In this document: piece after piece, positions 9,608 to 19,111 of the stretch | Position numbering within the stretch: position 1 is the first letter of the stretch | How the letters are laid out: every line of letters begins with the position of its first letter | From: Desulfomarina profundi | GTDB lineage: Bacteria > Desulfobacterota > Desulfobulbia > Desulfobulbales > Desulfocapsaceae | DNA length: 64,000 nt | Direction: 5' to 3' | Assembly (NCBI RefSeq): GCF_019703855.1 | Contig: NZ_AP024086.1 | Span: 2,934,501-2,998,500 of the forward strand | Translations under genes and position numbers: made by a program | The notes under the pieces: generated by a model | What the model saw: the letters and a program-made list of their open reading frames with translations, nothing else | The model's database searches: none | What the model was told of the DNA's origin: nothing

Positions 9608-9623
9608 TGCAAATGGTATTCCA
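9608..9623 (-). promoter_or_regulatory. Candidate sigma54 (-24/-12) promoter for the PEP-CTERM pair
   Basis: On the minus strand the sequence is TGGAATACCATTTGCA. It has GG and GC separated by exactly 10 nt and the TTGCA of the -12 element; the -24 element is TGGAAT against the consensus TGGCAC. The predicted transcription start near 9597 gives a leader of about 43 nt before ATG 9554. A sigma54 promoter fits control by PrsR. An 8-bp inverted repeat (9576-9583 and 9606-9613) overlaps the -12 region. Confidence 0.65.
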
Positions 9624-9793
9624 TTTTTTTTGAAATTAAGAATGAATCATATCCCGGCTCAATCTCTTTCGACTGATCCGACGCTATCCCTGGAAAACCG
9701 TGGTGAACAGCTGAACAATCTTTGACTGTATCTTTCTTGTTCAGGGAGAGAAAACCCCTTGGGAAATGACAAAGGAAAGCAAATATGAGAAGA

Positions 9794-9810
9794 TGTCGGA
9801 TAATTTTACA
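9794..9810 (+). promoter_or_regulatory. Possible PrsR enhancer site 1
   Basis: TGTCGGATAATTTTACA, matching 15 of 17 bases with the sequence at 9973-9989. The ends TGT and ACA form a weak dyad. The position upstream of the sigma54 promoter suggests an activator site; that role is inferred. Confidence 0.45.
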
Positions 9811-9972
9811 ACCGACTCCAGAGAAAAAATGTAAGAAATCATCTACGGAAAATTACTGTTAATATCCTATCATCACCCGCAGTTACTTGAGAAAAAGAAT
9901 CACTCTCAGCAAATTTTTTATTTTCCTCAGCACTTTTTATTAGAAATTTATGAGACAATATCGTCTGGTATG

Positions 9973-9989
9973 TGTCAGCTAATTTTACA
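9973..9989 (+). promoter_or_regulatory. Possible PrsR enhancer site 2
   Basis: TGTCAGCTAATTTTACA, the second copy of the 17-nt motif, same orientation, 179 nt from the first. It lies between the 3' end of prsK and the PEP-CTERM promoter. Confidence 0.45.
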
Positions 9990-10056
9990 ATTTATTTTAA
10001 AAAAATCTTTAACGTTCAGAAAAATCATATTGTTTTAATAAGTTACACGGAATCGC

Positions 10057-12138
10057 TCAACCAGCCGCATTTAATTTCAGTCGAAACCGTGCGCCGCCAT
10101 TCTTCCGGTTTCCTGCTGTAATTGTTCCTTCGAGCTTTTCAACCATCTTTTTCACCTGCCATAACCCGATGCCACTTCCTCCCTTCTTTGTTGTTTTAAA
10201 CGGCTCAAACAATGCATCAGGTAGAAGTGCCTCCAGTATCCCCGGTCCATTGTCCAATATTGTTATGACAATTTTTTTTGTGCTACTCTCTTGCACCGCA
10301 ACCATACGAACCGCAAGATTATTTTCTCTCGCCTGATATGCATTGATAAGAATATTTTCAATAATGGAAGTTAAGAGACTTGGATCTCCTTTCACCTGCA
10401 GATTTTCTTTGATATCGATTGAAATTGCCATTGTCGCAAGCTTAGACTGTAACCTGCGACAGCAGTCTTCAAGGAAGTGCCGCAGATCAATTACCTGCCA
10501 GTCGACCACTATCTCATTTTTCAATGTATTCAACCGTTCCTCCACACGGGCCATTCTTCGCAGGGCATCATCCACCGACTCAAGCATATCTCTCTGGAAC
10601 TCAGGTTCATGAATATGATCAACCGCGTTTTCCTGTAACAATGAAAGCATGGTAGCAGCATTTTTTATATCATGGAGAACAAAAGCGGACAGACGGTCCC
10701 ATGCCTGCCGTTCCCTGGCTCCCGCAAGCTGCTCGGCCATACGAACGGCCAGAAGCGCCGAAGCCGTCTGACTGCCGAGGGCCGTAAGCAGATCAAAATC
10801 GTCATAACCATACCGGCCTCCTGTATATTCCGGCCCCAACCCGATTAAACCAGGCAATTGACTGCCGATGGAAACAGGTGCCACAAGAATCAGGTCAAAA
10901 GAAGAGAGAAACTGTTCTTTTTCTTTCAGTACATTTTTCAATGCGTTGCTCTTATTTTTTTCCCCTCCGTGAAAATAGGGATGAACAGATATATACTCAA
11001 TCAGCGGATCATCAGGTTGAAGAAAGTTGTCTTTTTTCCTTCCAGTAAAATTTTCCGGATAAGAGACGAGACTGTACCCCTTTGACCTGTCACCAAGCCA
11101 GATATAAATTTTCGTTGTATAGAGACTGGCTGACAATACCCGTCGCAAAGCCCGGACAACTCCATCCTCGGTTAAGGCACCCTGCAGTTGCTCTGACAGT
11201 GCCAGCCATTCATCCCTGTACTCATATTTGTTGATATAAAAATGTGTTGAAATAAAAAAATGAATCCGGCTTCTGATTTTGCCGGAGAGACCGAAAACGG
11301 TAACTCCAATTCCCCCCAGGACAAGAAACAGCCATTTCAGGACAAAAGACATTTCCAGTCCAAACGTACGCATGACGAGTGTGACTGTGCCAAATCCAAG
11401 AAAATATCCAGCCAGCAGCGAGGGAACAACAAAAGAATAAATCACTTTCCTGGAAACGAAGATCTTCCTGTTCAGCAGTCGATGGTGAATAATTGCATAC
11501 AACATCACGACACCACCTGCCGACAGCAAACCAGCGATAAGAGTTAAATGATCCGGCAGTATAGTCAGGTAGGTCAACCGATAAGACATGACCCAGGCTA
11601 TGGAACCACAAACCAGGTATGCACCGACGATAAAGAATTTATACTCCCATCTCTGCGCCGCCTCCAGACGGCGCCAGAACTGTTCAAGACGCCAGGCAAC
11701 ATAAAGCGTTACGGCAAGAATAAAAATCGCAGCAAAATAGACAGGGTCAAATGTCTGAAAAGACATCTCCACGCTCGAAACTTCGAACAGGGAACAGCAG
11801 AGAATAAAACCACAAACGGCAACAGTTGCTACCGCGGCAATAACAGGTTTGGTTTTAAAACCGGTTGAGATTTTCCCAAAACCTCCAGCTATCACATCAC
11901 GGAGATGAAAGGCCATTAAAAACCAGATAAATGCGAATATAACCTCGGAAACAAGAACCACCTGCACGAAAGACCCAGTCCACTGATAGGCAAGAAAGGC
12001 ATATTCCAGAGAGAGGAGAAAAAGCGCAAACAATGCCTGCACAAGCGCGCGGGAAAACCGTTTTTCAGGTTCTTTCAGGAAAAATGTAAAGAAACCCGAC
12101 AGGAACAGTAATCCATTAATTATATATAATATTACCAA
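10057..12138 (-). CDS. prsK: PEP-CTERM system histidine kinase PrsK
   Basis: A 693-residue membrane kinase. About eight to nine hydrophobic segments cover residues 1-290; a linker with NKYEYRDEWLALSEQL is characteristic of PrsK; a GAF-like domain follows (about 305-465), then a dimerisation helix with the H-box LSAFVLHDIKNAATML (His followed by DIKN), and an ATPase domain with NILINAYQA, DNGPGI and GGSGIGLWQVKKMVE. PrsK is the known partner of PrsR. Here prsK is convergent with prsR, with the PEP-CTERM genes between them. Its start lies 26 nt from the 3' end of dppF on the same strand, so readthrough from the dipeptide operon is possible. Confidence 0.9.
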   Translation of the reverse strand: MVILYIINGLLFLSGFFTFFLKEPEKRFSRALVQALFALFLLSLEYAFLAYQWTGSFVQVVLVSEVIFAFIWFLMAFHLRDVIAGGFGKISTGFKTKPVIAAVATVAVCGFILCCSLFEVSSVEMSFQTFDPVYFAAIFILAVTLYVAWRLEQFWRRLEAAQRWEYKFFIVGAYLVCGSIAWVMSYRLTYLTILPDHLTLIAGLLSAGGVVMLYAIIHHRLLNRKIFVSRKVIYSFVVPSLLAGYFLGFGTVTLVMRTFGLEMSFVLKWLFLVLGGIGVTVFGLSGKIRSRIHFFISTHFYINKYEYRDEWLALSEQLQGALTEDGVVRALRRVLSASLYTTKIYIWLGDRSKGYSLVSYPENFTGRKKDNFLQPDDPLIEYISVHPYFHGGEKNKSNALKNVLKEKEQFLSSFDLILVAPVSIGSQLPGLIGLGPEYTGGRYGYDDFDLLTALGSQTASALLAVRMAEQLAGARERQAWDRLSAFVLHDIKNAATMLSLLQENAVDHIHEPEFQRDMLESVDDALRRMARVEERLNTLKNEIVVDWQVIDLRHFLEDCCRRLQSKLATMAISIDIKENLQVKGDPSLLTSIIENILINAYQARENNLAVRMVAVQESSTKKIVITILDNGPGILEALLPDALFEPFKTTKKGGSGIGLWQVKKMVEKLEGTITAGNRKNGGARFRLKLNAAG

Positions 12139-12164
12139 TGGACAGCCCTTTTATTCTTTGTCCG

Positions 12165-12941
12165 TCACCCATTCTCCCGCCTTTTCTGCACACTGGCCTC
12201 AAGAAGCTCTTTTGTATAAGGATGTTCAGCCTTCAGGGAACGAAGATCTTCCACTCCCAGGACTTCAACAATTTCACCCTGGTTCATTACAGCAATTTCG
12301 CTGCACATATGGCCCACTACGGCCAGGTCATGGGAAACCATGAGATAAGTCAGGTGCCTTTCCCGACGCAGGCGCACCAGCAGGTTTAATATTTCAGCCT
12401 GCACGGAAACATCCAGGGCAGAGGTGGGTTCATCCAGCAGGAGAATGGAAGGTTCAATAATCAGGGCGCGGGCGATGGCCACCCGTTGTCGCTGGCCGCC
12501 GGAAAGCTGATGGGGCCAGCGGAAACGAAAGGACTGGTCAAGCCCCACATCATCAAGAGTTTCCACTATCCGCCTGTTGACATCATCAAAACCATGAAGA
12601 GACAGGGCCTCCTGCAATACATGATCAACTGTCTGCCGGGGATGCAGGGATGCGTAAGGATCCTGGAAAACCATCTGAACCGCCCGATAGAATTCCTTGT
12701 CCCGTTCCTTTCCAAGAACACTGCCCAGTACGGAAATCCTTCCAGACCAGGTCGGAGCAAGGCCGGTAATGGCCCGCAGTATGGTCGATTTTCCTGAACC
12801 CGACTCCCCGACAAGACCGAAACTGTCTCCCAGCGGAACTGAAAAACCGGCATCAATCACTGCATCTACACGATCTTCACCCTCACCGAACCAGACATCG
12901 ACATGCTCGAGTTCTATTCCGTTTTCTTTCCCTTCACGCAC
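12165..12941 (-). CDS. dppF: Dipeptide/oligopeptide ABC transporter ATP-binding protein (DppF/OppF type)
   Basis: A 258-residue cytoplasmic ATPase. Walker A is GESGSGKS, the Q-loop MVFQDPYASLHPR, signature LSGGQRQRVAIARALI and Walker B LLLDEPTSALD with the switch His in MVSHDLAVV. The Q-loop form ASLHPR is typical of the peptide/nickel importer family. It overlaps the end of dppD by 8 nt and is the last gene of the transporter operon. It lacks most of the C-terminal oligopeptide-binding extension of longer OppF proteins. Confidence 0.9.
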   Translation of the reverse strand: MREGKENGIELEHVDVWFGEGEDRVDAVIDAGFSVPLGDSFGLVGESGSGKSTILRAITGLAPTWSGRISVLGSVLGKERDKEFYRAVQMVFQDPYASLHPRQTVDHVLQEALSLHGFDDVNRRIVETLDDVGLDQSFRFRWPHQLSGGQRQRVAIARALIIEPSILLLDEPTSALDVSVQAEILNLLVRLRRERHLTYLMVSHDLAVVGHMCSEIAVMNQGEIVEVLGVEDLRSLKAEHPYTKELLEASVQKRRENG

Positions 12942-13811
12942 GATCTTTCTCCATTTCTACAACACCACTGACACTGGGGTCCAGACTCCAGGCCTCATCA
13001 CGTTTCAGCACTTCAAGATGGTCAACCGGATGGTCCAGCCGTGGCATGGAATTCAGCAGCCCAACGGTATACGGATGAGTGGCTTCATGCAGTCTGTCGG
13101 CCCGGCATGTCTCCACAATCCGTCCAGAGTACATGATCAGCACACGATCACAGAACGCCGACACCACATTGAGATCATGACTGATGAAAATAAGCCCCAT
13201 ACCCCGTTCTCTGACAAGCTTATCCATAATTTCCAAGACCTCCTTCTGTACTGTCACATCAAGAGCCGAGGTAGGTTCGTCCGCAATCAGAATCTGTGGA
13301 TCGGGAATAAGCATCATGGCAATCATGATACGCTGCCCCATGCCACCAGACATTTCATGGGATAGGCATTAAAAACCCTTTCCGGATCCCGAATCAGAAC
13401 ATTTTCAAGCATGGTTAACGTCTTTTTCCTTGCCTCTGCACGGCTGGAACGGGCATGCAGGCGATACGCCTCACAGATCTGGTCTCCGATCCGCATCACC
13501 GGATTGAGGGAAAACTTGGGATCCTGCATGATCATGGAGATCCTGTGTCCCCTTACACTGCGCATCTGTTTTTCGCTGAAATCCAGCAGGTTCTCCCCCT
13601 CAAGAGCGATACGATCAGCCTCAAGAATACCAGGTTTCTTTATCAGTCGCAGAATGGCTCTTCCGGTCATGGATTTCCCGGAACCGGACTCCCCGACAAT
13701 CCCGAGCCGCTCCCGGCCAAGGGAAAAGGAAATTCGGCGAACCGCCTCGAAAATACCGTTTCGGGTTGGAAATTTTACAGTCAGGTTTTCTACTTCAAGC
13801 AGATTCGTCAT
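12934..13811 (-). CDS. dppD: Dipeptide ABC transporter ATP-binding protein DppD (one-base frame break)
   Basis: The repaired product is about 292 aa. The first half has Walker A GESGSGKS and Q-loop MIMQDPKFSLNPV; the second half has the signature MSGGMGQRIMIA, Walker B ILIADEPTSALDVTVQ and the switch FISHDLNVV, plus the C-terminal THPYTVGLLNSMP of the peptide family. The frame breaks at plus-strand GGG 13359-13361 (minus CCC): one extra C restores the family sequence Y-P-H-E-M-S-G-G. Probably a complete gene with a sequencing deletion. It overlaps dppC upstream by 4 nt and dppF downstream by 8 nt. Confidence 0.88.
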
Positions 13812-14740
13812 TTTGAACTCTTCTTTGGATCCAGAACATCCCGCAGACCATCACCCAGCAGGTTGAATGCCAGGGAGACGATGAAAATTGCAAGTCCAGG
13901 CATGGTCGCCACCCACCAGTGATCAAGGATGAATTTGCGTCCGGCAGAAATCATGGCACCCCATTCAGGAGATGGTGGCTGAGCCCCCAGGCCAAGAAAA
14001 CCAAGCCCTGCCGCTGTAAGAATTATTCCGGCCATATCCAGCGTCACCCGGATAACCAGAGAAGAAATACAAAGCGGCCAGATATGGCGTGTGATAATTT
14101 GCAATGACCCCGCTCCCTGGAGTTTAATGGCATGGATAAAATCCGCGTTACGTATAGTCAGGGTTTCTGCCCTGGCAATACGGGCATAAGGTGGCCAGGC
14201 AGTAAGGACAATGGCCAGGACGGCATTTTCAATCCCCGCTCCCAGGGCTGAAACAAAGGCAAGAGCCAGTATCAGCTTCGGGAATGCCAGAAAGATATCG
14301 GTGATACGCATCAGGGTCACATCCACCCAGCCACCGAGATAACCCGCTGCAGTACCGACAAAAAGCCCGACAATTGGTGCCATCAGGGCAACCAGGGAGA
14401 CGATATAGAGTGTAATCCTCGAACCATAGATCAATCTGCTCAGTATATCGCGCCCCAGAGAATCAGAGCCGAGAATATACCCTCCTTCCCCCGGTGGTGT
14501 CAGCCTGGCCGCCAGGTCCTGGGTAAAGGGACTATGGGGTGCCAATAGTGGCGCCAGGGCCGCAACCAGCACCAGGACAAAAAGGATTGTCAGACCGAAC
14601 ATGGCCATTGGATTGGAACGAAAAGCCTGCCACGACCTGTACCAGGCACAGAAACGGGCCTGCCGCCGCGACGTGGGGGTATCCGTGGTCAACCACTCGT
14701 ACAATGTCTGTTTCCGGGGAGTTTCTAGTACCGTACTCAT
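13808..14740 (-). CDS. dppC: Dipeptide ABC transporter permease DppC
   Basis: A 310-residue inner-membrane permease with about six transmembrane helices, starting near residues 42-65 (MAMFGLTILFVLVLVAAL). It carries the periplasmic LGSDSLGRDILSRLIYGSR motif typical of DppC/OppC and the EAA loop (ARAETLTIRNADFIHAIKLQGA) that docks on the ATPases. It starts 2 nt after dppB ends and overlaps dppD by 4 nt, so the operon is tightly coupled. Confidence 0.93.
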   Translation of the reverse strand: MSTVLETPRKQTLYEWLTTDTPTSRRQARFCAWYRSWQAFRSNPMAMFGLTILFVLVLVAALAPLLAPHSPFTQDLAARLTPPGEGGYILGSDSLGRDILSRLIYGSRITLYIVSLVALMAPIVGLFVGTAAGYLGGWVDVTLMRITDIFLAFPKLILALAFVSALGAGIENAVLAIVLTAWPPYARIARAETLTIRNADFIHAIKLQGAGSLQIITRHIWPLCISSLVIRVTLDMAGIILTAAGLGFLGLGAQPPSPEWGAMISAGRKFILDHWWVATMPGLAIFIVSLAFNLLGDGLRDVLDPKKSSK

Positions 14741-14742
14741 AT

Positions 14743-15800
14743 CTATTTTGCCCTCGGATCAAAGAATTTATAGAGCAGGTCCGAAAAAATATTCAGACAG
14801 ACAAAAACCAGGCCCACAACCACAGTCCCACCCAGAACGGCGTTCATATCGGCGGACAGCAGCGCCGTGGTGATATAGGAGCCTATACCCGGCCAGGAGA
14901 AAATCGTTTCGGTGAGAACAGAACCTTCAAGGAGACCGGCATAGGAAAGGGCGATAACCGTTATCAGCGGCACCTTGACGTTACCAAAGGCATGGCGCCA
15001 GATAACGGCTCTCTCCGACAATCCCTTGACCCGCGCGGTGATAATATATTCCTGGTCAAGCTGCTCCAGCATAAAGGACCGGGTCATCCTGGAAATATAG
15101 GCAAGGGAATAATAAGCGAGCAGTCCAGCAGGCAGAACAATATGGGAAATGGCATTGCGGAAAACCTCCATATCTCCGGCAAGCAGACTGTCAATCAGAA
15201 TCATGCCTGTAACCGACGGCACAATATCCACGTAGAAGATATCAAGCCGTCCCGGTCCACCGATCCAGCCAAGAATACCGTAAAAGACCAGCAGACCGAT
15301 AAGACCGATCCAGAACACCGGCATGGAATAACCGATCAGGGCTACAACCCTTGCCACATGATCAATCCAGCTGCCCCGTTTCACAGCGGCCACCACACCC
15401 AACGGAACACCCAGCAGTACCCCGATAATCGTTCCCACAGTAGCCAGTTCCAGGGTCGCGGGAAACACACGCAGCAGATCCTGGGAAACGGGTCGGGCAG
15501 TCAGCAGGGATTCTCCGAAATTTCCCGTGGCAATATCTCTTAGAAAAAAGAGAAACTGAACAAGCAGTGGCTTATCCAGCCCCAACTCATGGTAGGCGGC
15601 TTCATAGGTTGCCCTTGAAGCGCTTTCACCGACAATGGACAGCACCGGATCAATGGGCATGACACGGCCTATGATAAAAGTGACAAACAGCAGACCGATC
15701 ATGGTGATCAGCACCGTGAAGATGGTATTACCGAGTCCAGCCAGCCAGGGGGTACGGTATTGCCTTTATGCTTTTTGGCAGTCTTTGTTTCAGAAGTCAT
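14743..15800 (-). CDS. dppB: Dipeptide ABC transporter permease DppB (probable one-base frame break)
   Basis: An inner-membrane permease with about six helices, an EAA loop (SFMLEQLDQEYIITARVKGL) and the family's C-terminal FFDPRAK. In the plus-1 frame the only usable start is GTG 15714, which would cut into the first helix. Adding one base to plus-strand G run 15748-15752 (minus C5) joins this frame to an ATG at 15800, giving 352 aa with a basic N-terminus (MTSETKTAKKHKG) and a full first helix GNTIFTVLITMIGLLFVTF. The extension is an inference from frame and hydrophobicity. Upstream lies a hairpin after dppA. Confidence 0.82.
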
Positions 15801-15895
15801 CAAATTCGCAAGTAGATAGAAAAAATCAAGGGCAGGGTCTACTCACGAGCCCCACCCTTAATTTCCAGGTTCATCTCAACAGAATAATCACACCT

Positions 15896-15926
15896 GAATC
15901 CTGCAGGCAATCATTCTGCAGGATTC
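15896..15926 (-). promoter_or_regulatory. Intercistronic hairpin between dppA and dppB
   Basis: Perfect 11-bp inverted repeat GAATCCTGCAG (15896-15906) and CTGCAGGATTC (15916-15926) with a 9-nt loop, starting 10 nt after the dppA stop on the transcribed strand. No T run follows, so it is more likely an mRNA-stabilising or partial-attenuation hairpin that raises the binding protein above the permease. That role is inferred from position. Confidence 0.6.
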
Positions 15927-15936
15927 GGGATACAGG

Positions 15937-17535
15937 TTATTTTGTTACCGGCCAATAGGATACGGCGGTAATTGCGCCACCGAGATTCAGACCTTTTACG
16001 TTCGCACGCCTGCCGGTTTGTTCAATCTTCTGAAACATGATGGCAAACGGGGCACGTTCCTGATGTTCCCGCTGAATGGCACGGTACATGGCCGCACGCT
16101 TTTCACGATCCCCTTCCTTAACCGCTTCCTTGGTGGCTTTGGACATCTCAGGGATATACCAGGCATTTCGCCAGGCAAGAAGACCGGTTGCCTTGGCCTC
16201 ATCGGAATTATCCGGATTGTAGGCAAATGTTGCGGCGTTGGTGTTCGGATCGGGATAATCAGGTCCCCATGCACCCACGTAGATCTGGTGTTCACGGGCA
16301 CGATATTTTGCCAGGGTCTGTTTGCCGGTACCGACTTCCAGGGTAACCTTGATACCTGCCTGGGCAAAAGTATTCTGCAGGGACTGGGATATTTCAATAC
16401 GTTCCTGGGCCTCACGCACATTTATTTTCAGAGAAAAACCATCGGCCAGTCCCGCCTCTTTCAGCAGCGCTTTGGCCTTTTCTACATTAAAACTATATGG
16501 CTTATCATCAATCTCACCAAGGTAGGTCCGTGGCAGAAACGCCTGGTGAATAGTGTACTGTCCCTTCAGAAAAGAATCCTGCATTCCCTTGTAATCGATA
16601 AGGTATTTCAGGGCCTTGACGACCTTCGGTTTGGCAAGGTTCGGATCCTTCTGATTCATGGAAATATACATGATACGACCACGCAGATCACTGTCCACAG
16701 CGAGATCTGGATTTCCGCTGATACCGGCCACATCCTGGGGATTGAGATTTCGGGCAACATCGATATCACCTTTTTCCAGCAGCAGACGCTGGGTGGAAGA
16801 TTCCTGAATATGACGGACAATGACCCGGCTGAGCTTGGGTGCTCCGATATAAAAATTGGGATTGGCCTTCAGCGTGTAGGATTCATTAGGTTTCCAGTTG
16901 ACCAGAGTATATGCTCCGGAACCGGCGGTATGGGTCTTCAGCCAGCCATTTCCCATGTCACCATCTTTTTCATGGGCCATAACGGTTTTGGAATCAACAA
17001 TGCCGCCGATGGTTGCCGTCAGACAGTTGAGAACAAAAGAAGTTGCATACTTCTCGTCCGTGGTGATGGAAAAGGTCATATCATCAATCAACTTGATAGT
17101 ATCATCCGCATTTTCCTTGGAAAATCCAAACTGGGTCAGAATAAAAGCGGGTGTCTTGTTCAACTTAACTGCCCGCTGCAGAGAAAAAACCGCATCCCTG
17201 GCCGTTACAGGATTCCCGGACTGAAACTTGACCCCGGGACGCATTTTGAAGGTGATGGTTCTGCCGTCTTCTGAAACCGTCCAGCTTTCAGCCAGATCGG
17301 GCTGATACCCTTTACTGAGATCCGCCGGATCAAAATTAACAAGCTTACCATAAACATTACGGATAAGGTCTGAACCGGCGAACTCAAATGACTGGGCCGG
17401 ATCAAGGGTTGTTATATCATCGATCCTGTTTGCAATCACCAGCATATTCGCTGGTGTTTTCGCGTGTACTGGACCGGTAAGCGCAAGAAGCGCCACCGCC
17501 GCCGAACCTAAGAGCAGTTTTTTGCAGATATTCAT
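15937..17535 (-). CDS. dppA: Dipeptide/oligopeptide ABC transporter substrate-binding protein
   Basis: A 532-residue periplasmic protein of family 5. The signal peptide is MNICKKLLLGSAAVALLALTGPVHA, followed by the mature start KTPANMLVIANRIDD. It shows TLDPAQSFEFAGSDLIRNVY, the family stretch GRTITFKMRPGVKFQSGNPVTARD (cited by its ends) and the later YVGAWGPDYPDPNTN. There is no lipobox Cys, so it is free in the periplasm. It follows the dipeptidase gene (173 nt gap) and heads the transporter genes, with a good GGGAGG-like site before the start. Confidence 0.92.
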   Translation of the reverse strand: MNICKKLLLGSAAVALLALTGPVHAKTPANMLVIANRIDDITTLDPAQSFEFAGSDLIRNVYGKLVNFDPADLSKGYQPDLAESWTVSEDGRTITFKMRPGVKFQSGNPVTARDAVFSLQRAVKLNKTPAFILTQFGFSKENADDTIKLIDDMTFSITTDEKYATSFVLNCLTATIGGIVDSKTVMAHEKDGDMGNGWLKTHTAGSGAYTLVNWKPNESYTLKANPNFYIGAPKLSRVIVRHIQESSTQRLLLEKGDIDVARNLNPQDVAGISGNPDLAVDSDLRGRIMYISMNQKDPNLAKPKVVKALKYLIDYKGMQDSFLKGQYTIHQAFLPRTYLGEIDDKPYSFNVEKAKALLKEAGLADGFSLKINVREAQERIEISQSLQNTFAQAGIKVTLEVGTGKQTLAKYRAREHQIYVGAWGPDYPDPNTNAATFAYNPDNSDEAKATGLLAWRNAWYIPEMSKATKEAVKEGDREKRAAMYRAIQREHQERAPFAIMFQKIEQTGRRANVKGLNLGGAITAVSYWPVTK

Positions 17536-17709
17536 TTTTCCTCCCTTTTTTAGTGCCTTACTCCTGAATTCCTGTCATAAAAAACAAGAAAGGTGAAGGC
17601 GTTTTGAAATTAAATGGTCAGGTTTATTTCCATGGCACTTATACCCCCTTGTGGGGTGTTAATTTATATTCCCCGAAAATGGAGAACAGATCCATCCATG
17701 GAATCCGAT

Positions 17710-18780
17710 TCAGCCTTTCAAAGTCGCTTCAAGAACCCTGAACCAGTTACCATGACAGAGTTTAACCATTGTCTCCTCGTCATATCCATGCTGCCTCATC
17801 GCTGCTCGCAGTTGACAGAGCCCCGCCGCATTCCCGATCTCTGCGGGAATTTTTGCTCCGTCAAAATCGGTGCCGAAACCGACCCCGTCAATCCCCACAT
17901 GCTCTATGAGATGATCAAAATGACGAAGCAAATCGTCCAGATCCGTATCCTCACGCATCTGGCCATCGGCACGAATAAACGCCGTCGCAAAATTAACACC
18001 TACTATTCCGCCGCTCTCAGCGATGGCGGCAAGCTGCCTGTCCGTCAGATTCCGGGTATGTCTGCTGAGAGCATGACAGTTGGAGTGGGTCGCCACCAGG
18101 GGAGCGTCAGTAATTTTTGCCACATCCCAGAAACCGGCTTCGTTAAGATGGGATACATCCACAACTATATTAAGGCGGTTACATTCCCGCACCAGCTCCC
18201 TGCCGAGCGGAGTAAGCCCCGGCCCAGTATCCGGAGAACCCGGAAAACGAAAAGGCACGCCATGACCAAAGCGTGAAGGTCTGGACCAGACCAGTCCCAC
18301 GGACCGCAACCCGGCCCGAAAAAGCACCTCCAGGTTGCAGAACTCATCGTCAATGGCCTCGGCACCTTCAAGATGCAGGACAACAGCTAGAGTTCCAGCA
18401 TCAAAACAGTGACGAACCTCAGCAGCCGTGGTACAGATTTTTATCCGCCCCTCCGACTCCCTTTCAAGGCGGCTGAGAACAGCCACCTCGGCAAGAATCG
18501 TCGGCAGGGCAATATGGACAGGAATTTCTTCGGGTAGTGGCAGGTCGTATTCCGGGCCCATCATATCTCCGGAATCATCGTCATCTTTATTTCTTGAACT
18601 GATATACAACGCAAAAAAACCGCCGCCGAAACCACCCTTTTTTATACGTGGCAGATCCAGATGTCCTTCTTGTCTCCCCTTAAAAAAAAGGCAGTACCTT
18701 TCAGACTCAGATATCTCTAAAAGCCTTAATACAAGGTCATTATGGCCATCATAAATCAAAGGGCTGCTATCCCCGGACAT
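17710..18780 (-). CDS. Membrane dipeptidase (M19 family)
   Basis: A 356-residue dinuclear zinc peptidase of the renal dipeptidase type, which hydrolyses dipeptides including D-residues. Metal and catalytic marks: DGHNDL near residue 11 (His-x-Asp), HLEGAE (bridging Glu), VDVSHLNEAGFWDV and ATHSNCHALSRHTRN (His ligands), and GFGTDFDG (Asp). No signal peptide is present, so it probably acts in the cytoplasm on imported dipeptides. It is the first gene before the dppA-F operon on the same strand, which fits import followed by hydrolysis. Confidence 0.92.
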   Translation of the reverse strand: MSGDSSPLIYDGHNDLVLRLLEISESERYCLFFKGRQEGHLDLPRIKKGGFGGGFFALYISSRNKDDDDSGDMMGPEYDLPLPEEIPVHIALPTILAEVAVLSRLERESEGRIKICTTAAEVRHCFDAGTLAVVLHLEGAEAIDDEFCNLEVLFRAGLRSVGLVWSRPSRFGHGVPFRFPGSPDTGPGLTPLGRELVRECNRLNIVVDVSHLNEAGFWDVAKITDAPLVATHSNCHALSRHTRNLTDRQLAAIAESGGIVGVNFATAFIRADGQMREDTDLDDLLRHFDHLIEHVGIDGVGFGTDFDGAKIPAEIGNAAGLCQLRAAMRQHGYDEETMVKLCHGNWFRVLEATLKG

Positions 18781-19111
18781 CAGAACACCTTAAGAAATGA
18801 ACTCCTTTAACAGGCAAAAACAAAAAGACTGACAATCAACACCCCCCCGATCATTCAATTCAATTGATATATGTTACAAGCAAGTTGTATGCTACAAAAC
18901 ACTAAAATAGAAGTCAACAGCTTTTCCCATGCTATTTACCCCCCAAGTTACAAAGAAATTGTAGAAAATCATGGCCCAAGAGTCTTCCCTGTGTTAGGCT
19001 TTTAGAGAAGCCGGAAAAATTTCTGTAAGGTTTTTCTCCTCACGACGACTAATCTTATAAAGACAATTGAAATTGGGAAATTGTCGTAAAACTTCACACA
19101 AGGAGATATGT
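18781..19111. other. Divergent intergenic region
   Basis: About 330 nt between the leftward dipeptidase and the rightward cytochrome gene. It is AT-rich and should contain promoters for both directions. No clear promoter pair, hairpin or RNA gene could be assigned by eye. The cytochrome gene has an AGGAG site at 19101-19105. Confidence 0.5.

Larger units (their letters stand above)
9624..10056. other. Intergenic region upstream of the PEP-CTERM genes
   Basis: No gene was seen in about 430 nt. It holds the two 17-nt direct repeats listed separately (9794-9810 and 9973-9989), lying about 170-380 nt upstream of the sigma54 promoter, where enhancer sites for a sigma54 activator are expected. The rest is AT-rich. 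Confidence 0.55.

Noticed and set aside
14539-15543. 334-aa open frame on the plus strand
   Set aside because: Antisense to dppB and dppC, with very unusual His/Asn/Gln-rich composition.
16018-17274. 418-aa open frame on the plus strand
   Set aside because: It lies antisense to the clearly conserved dppA gene and has no family features.
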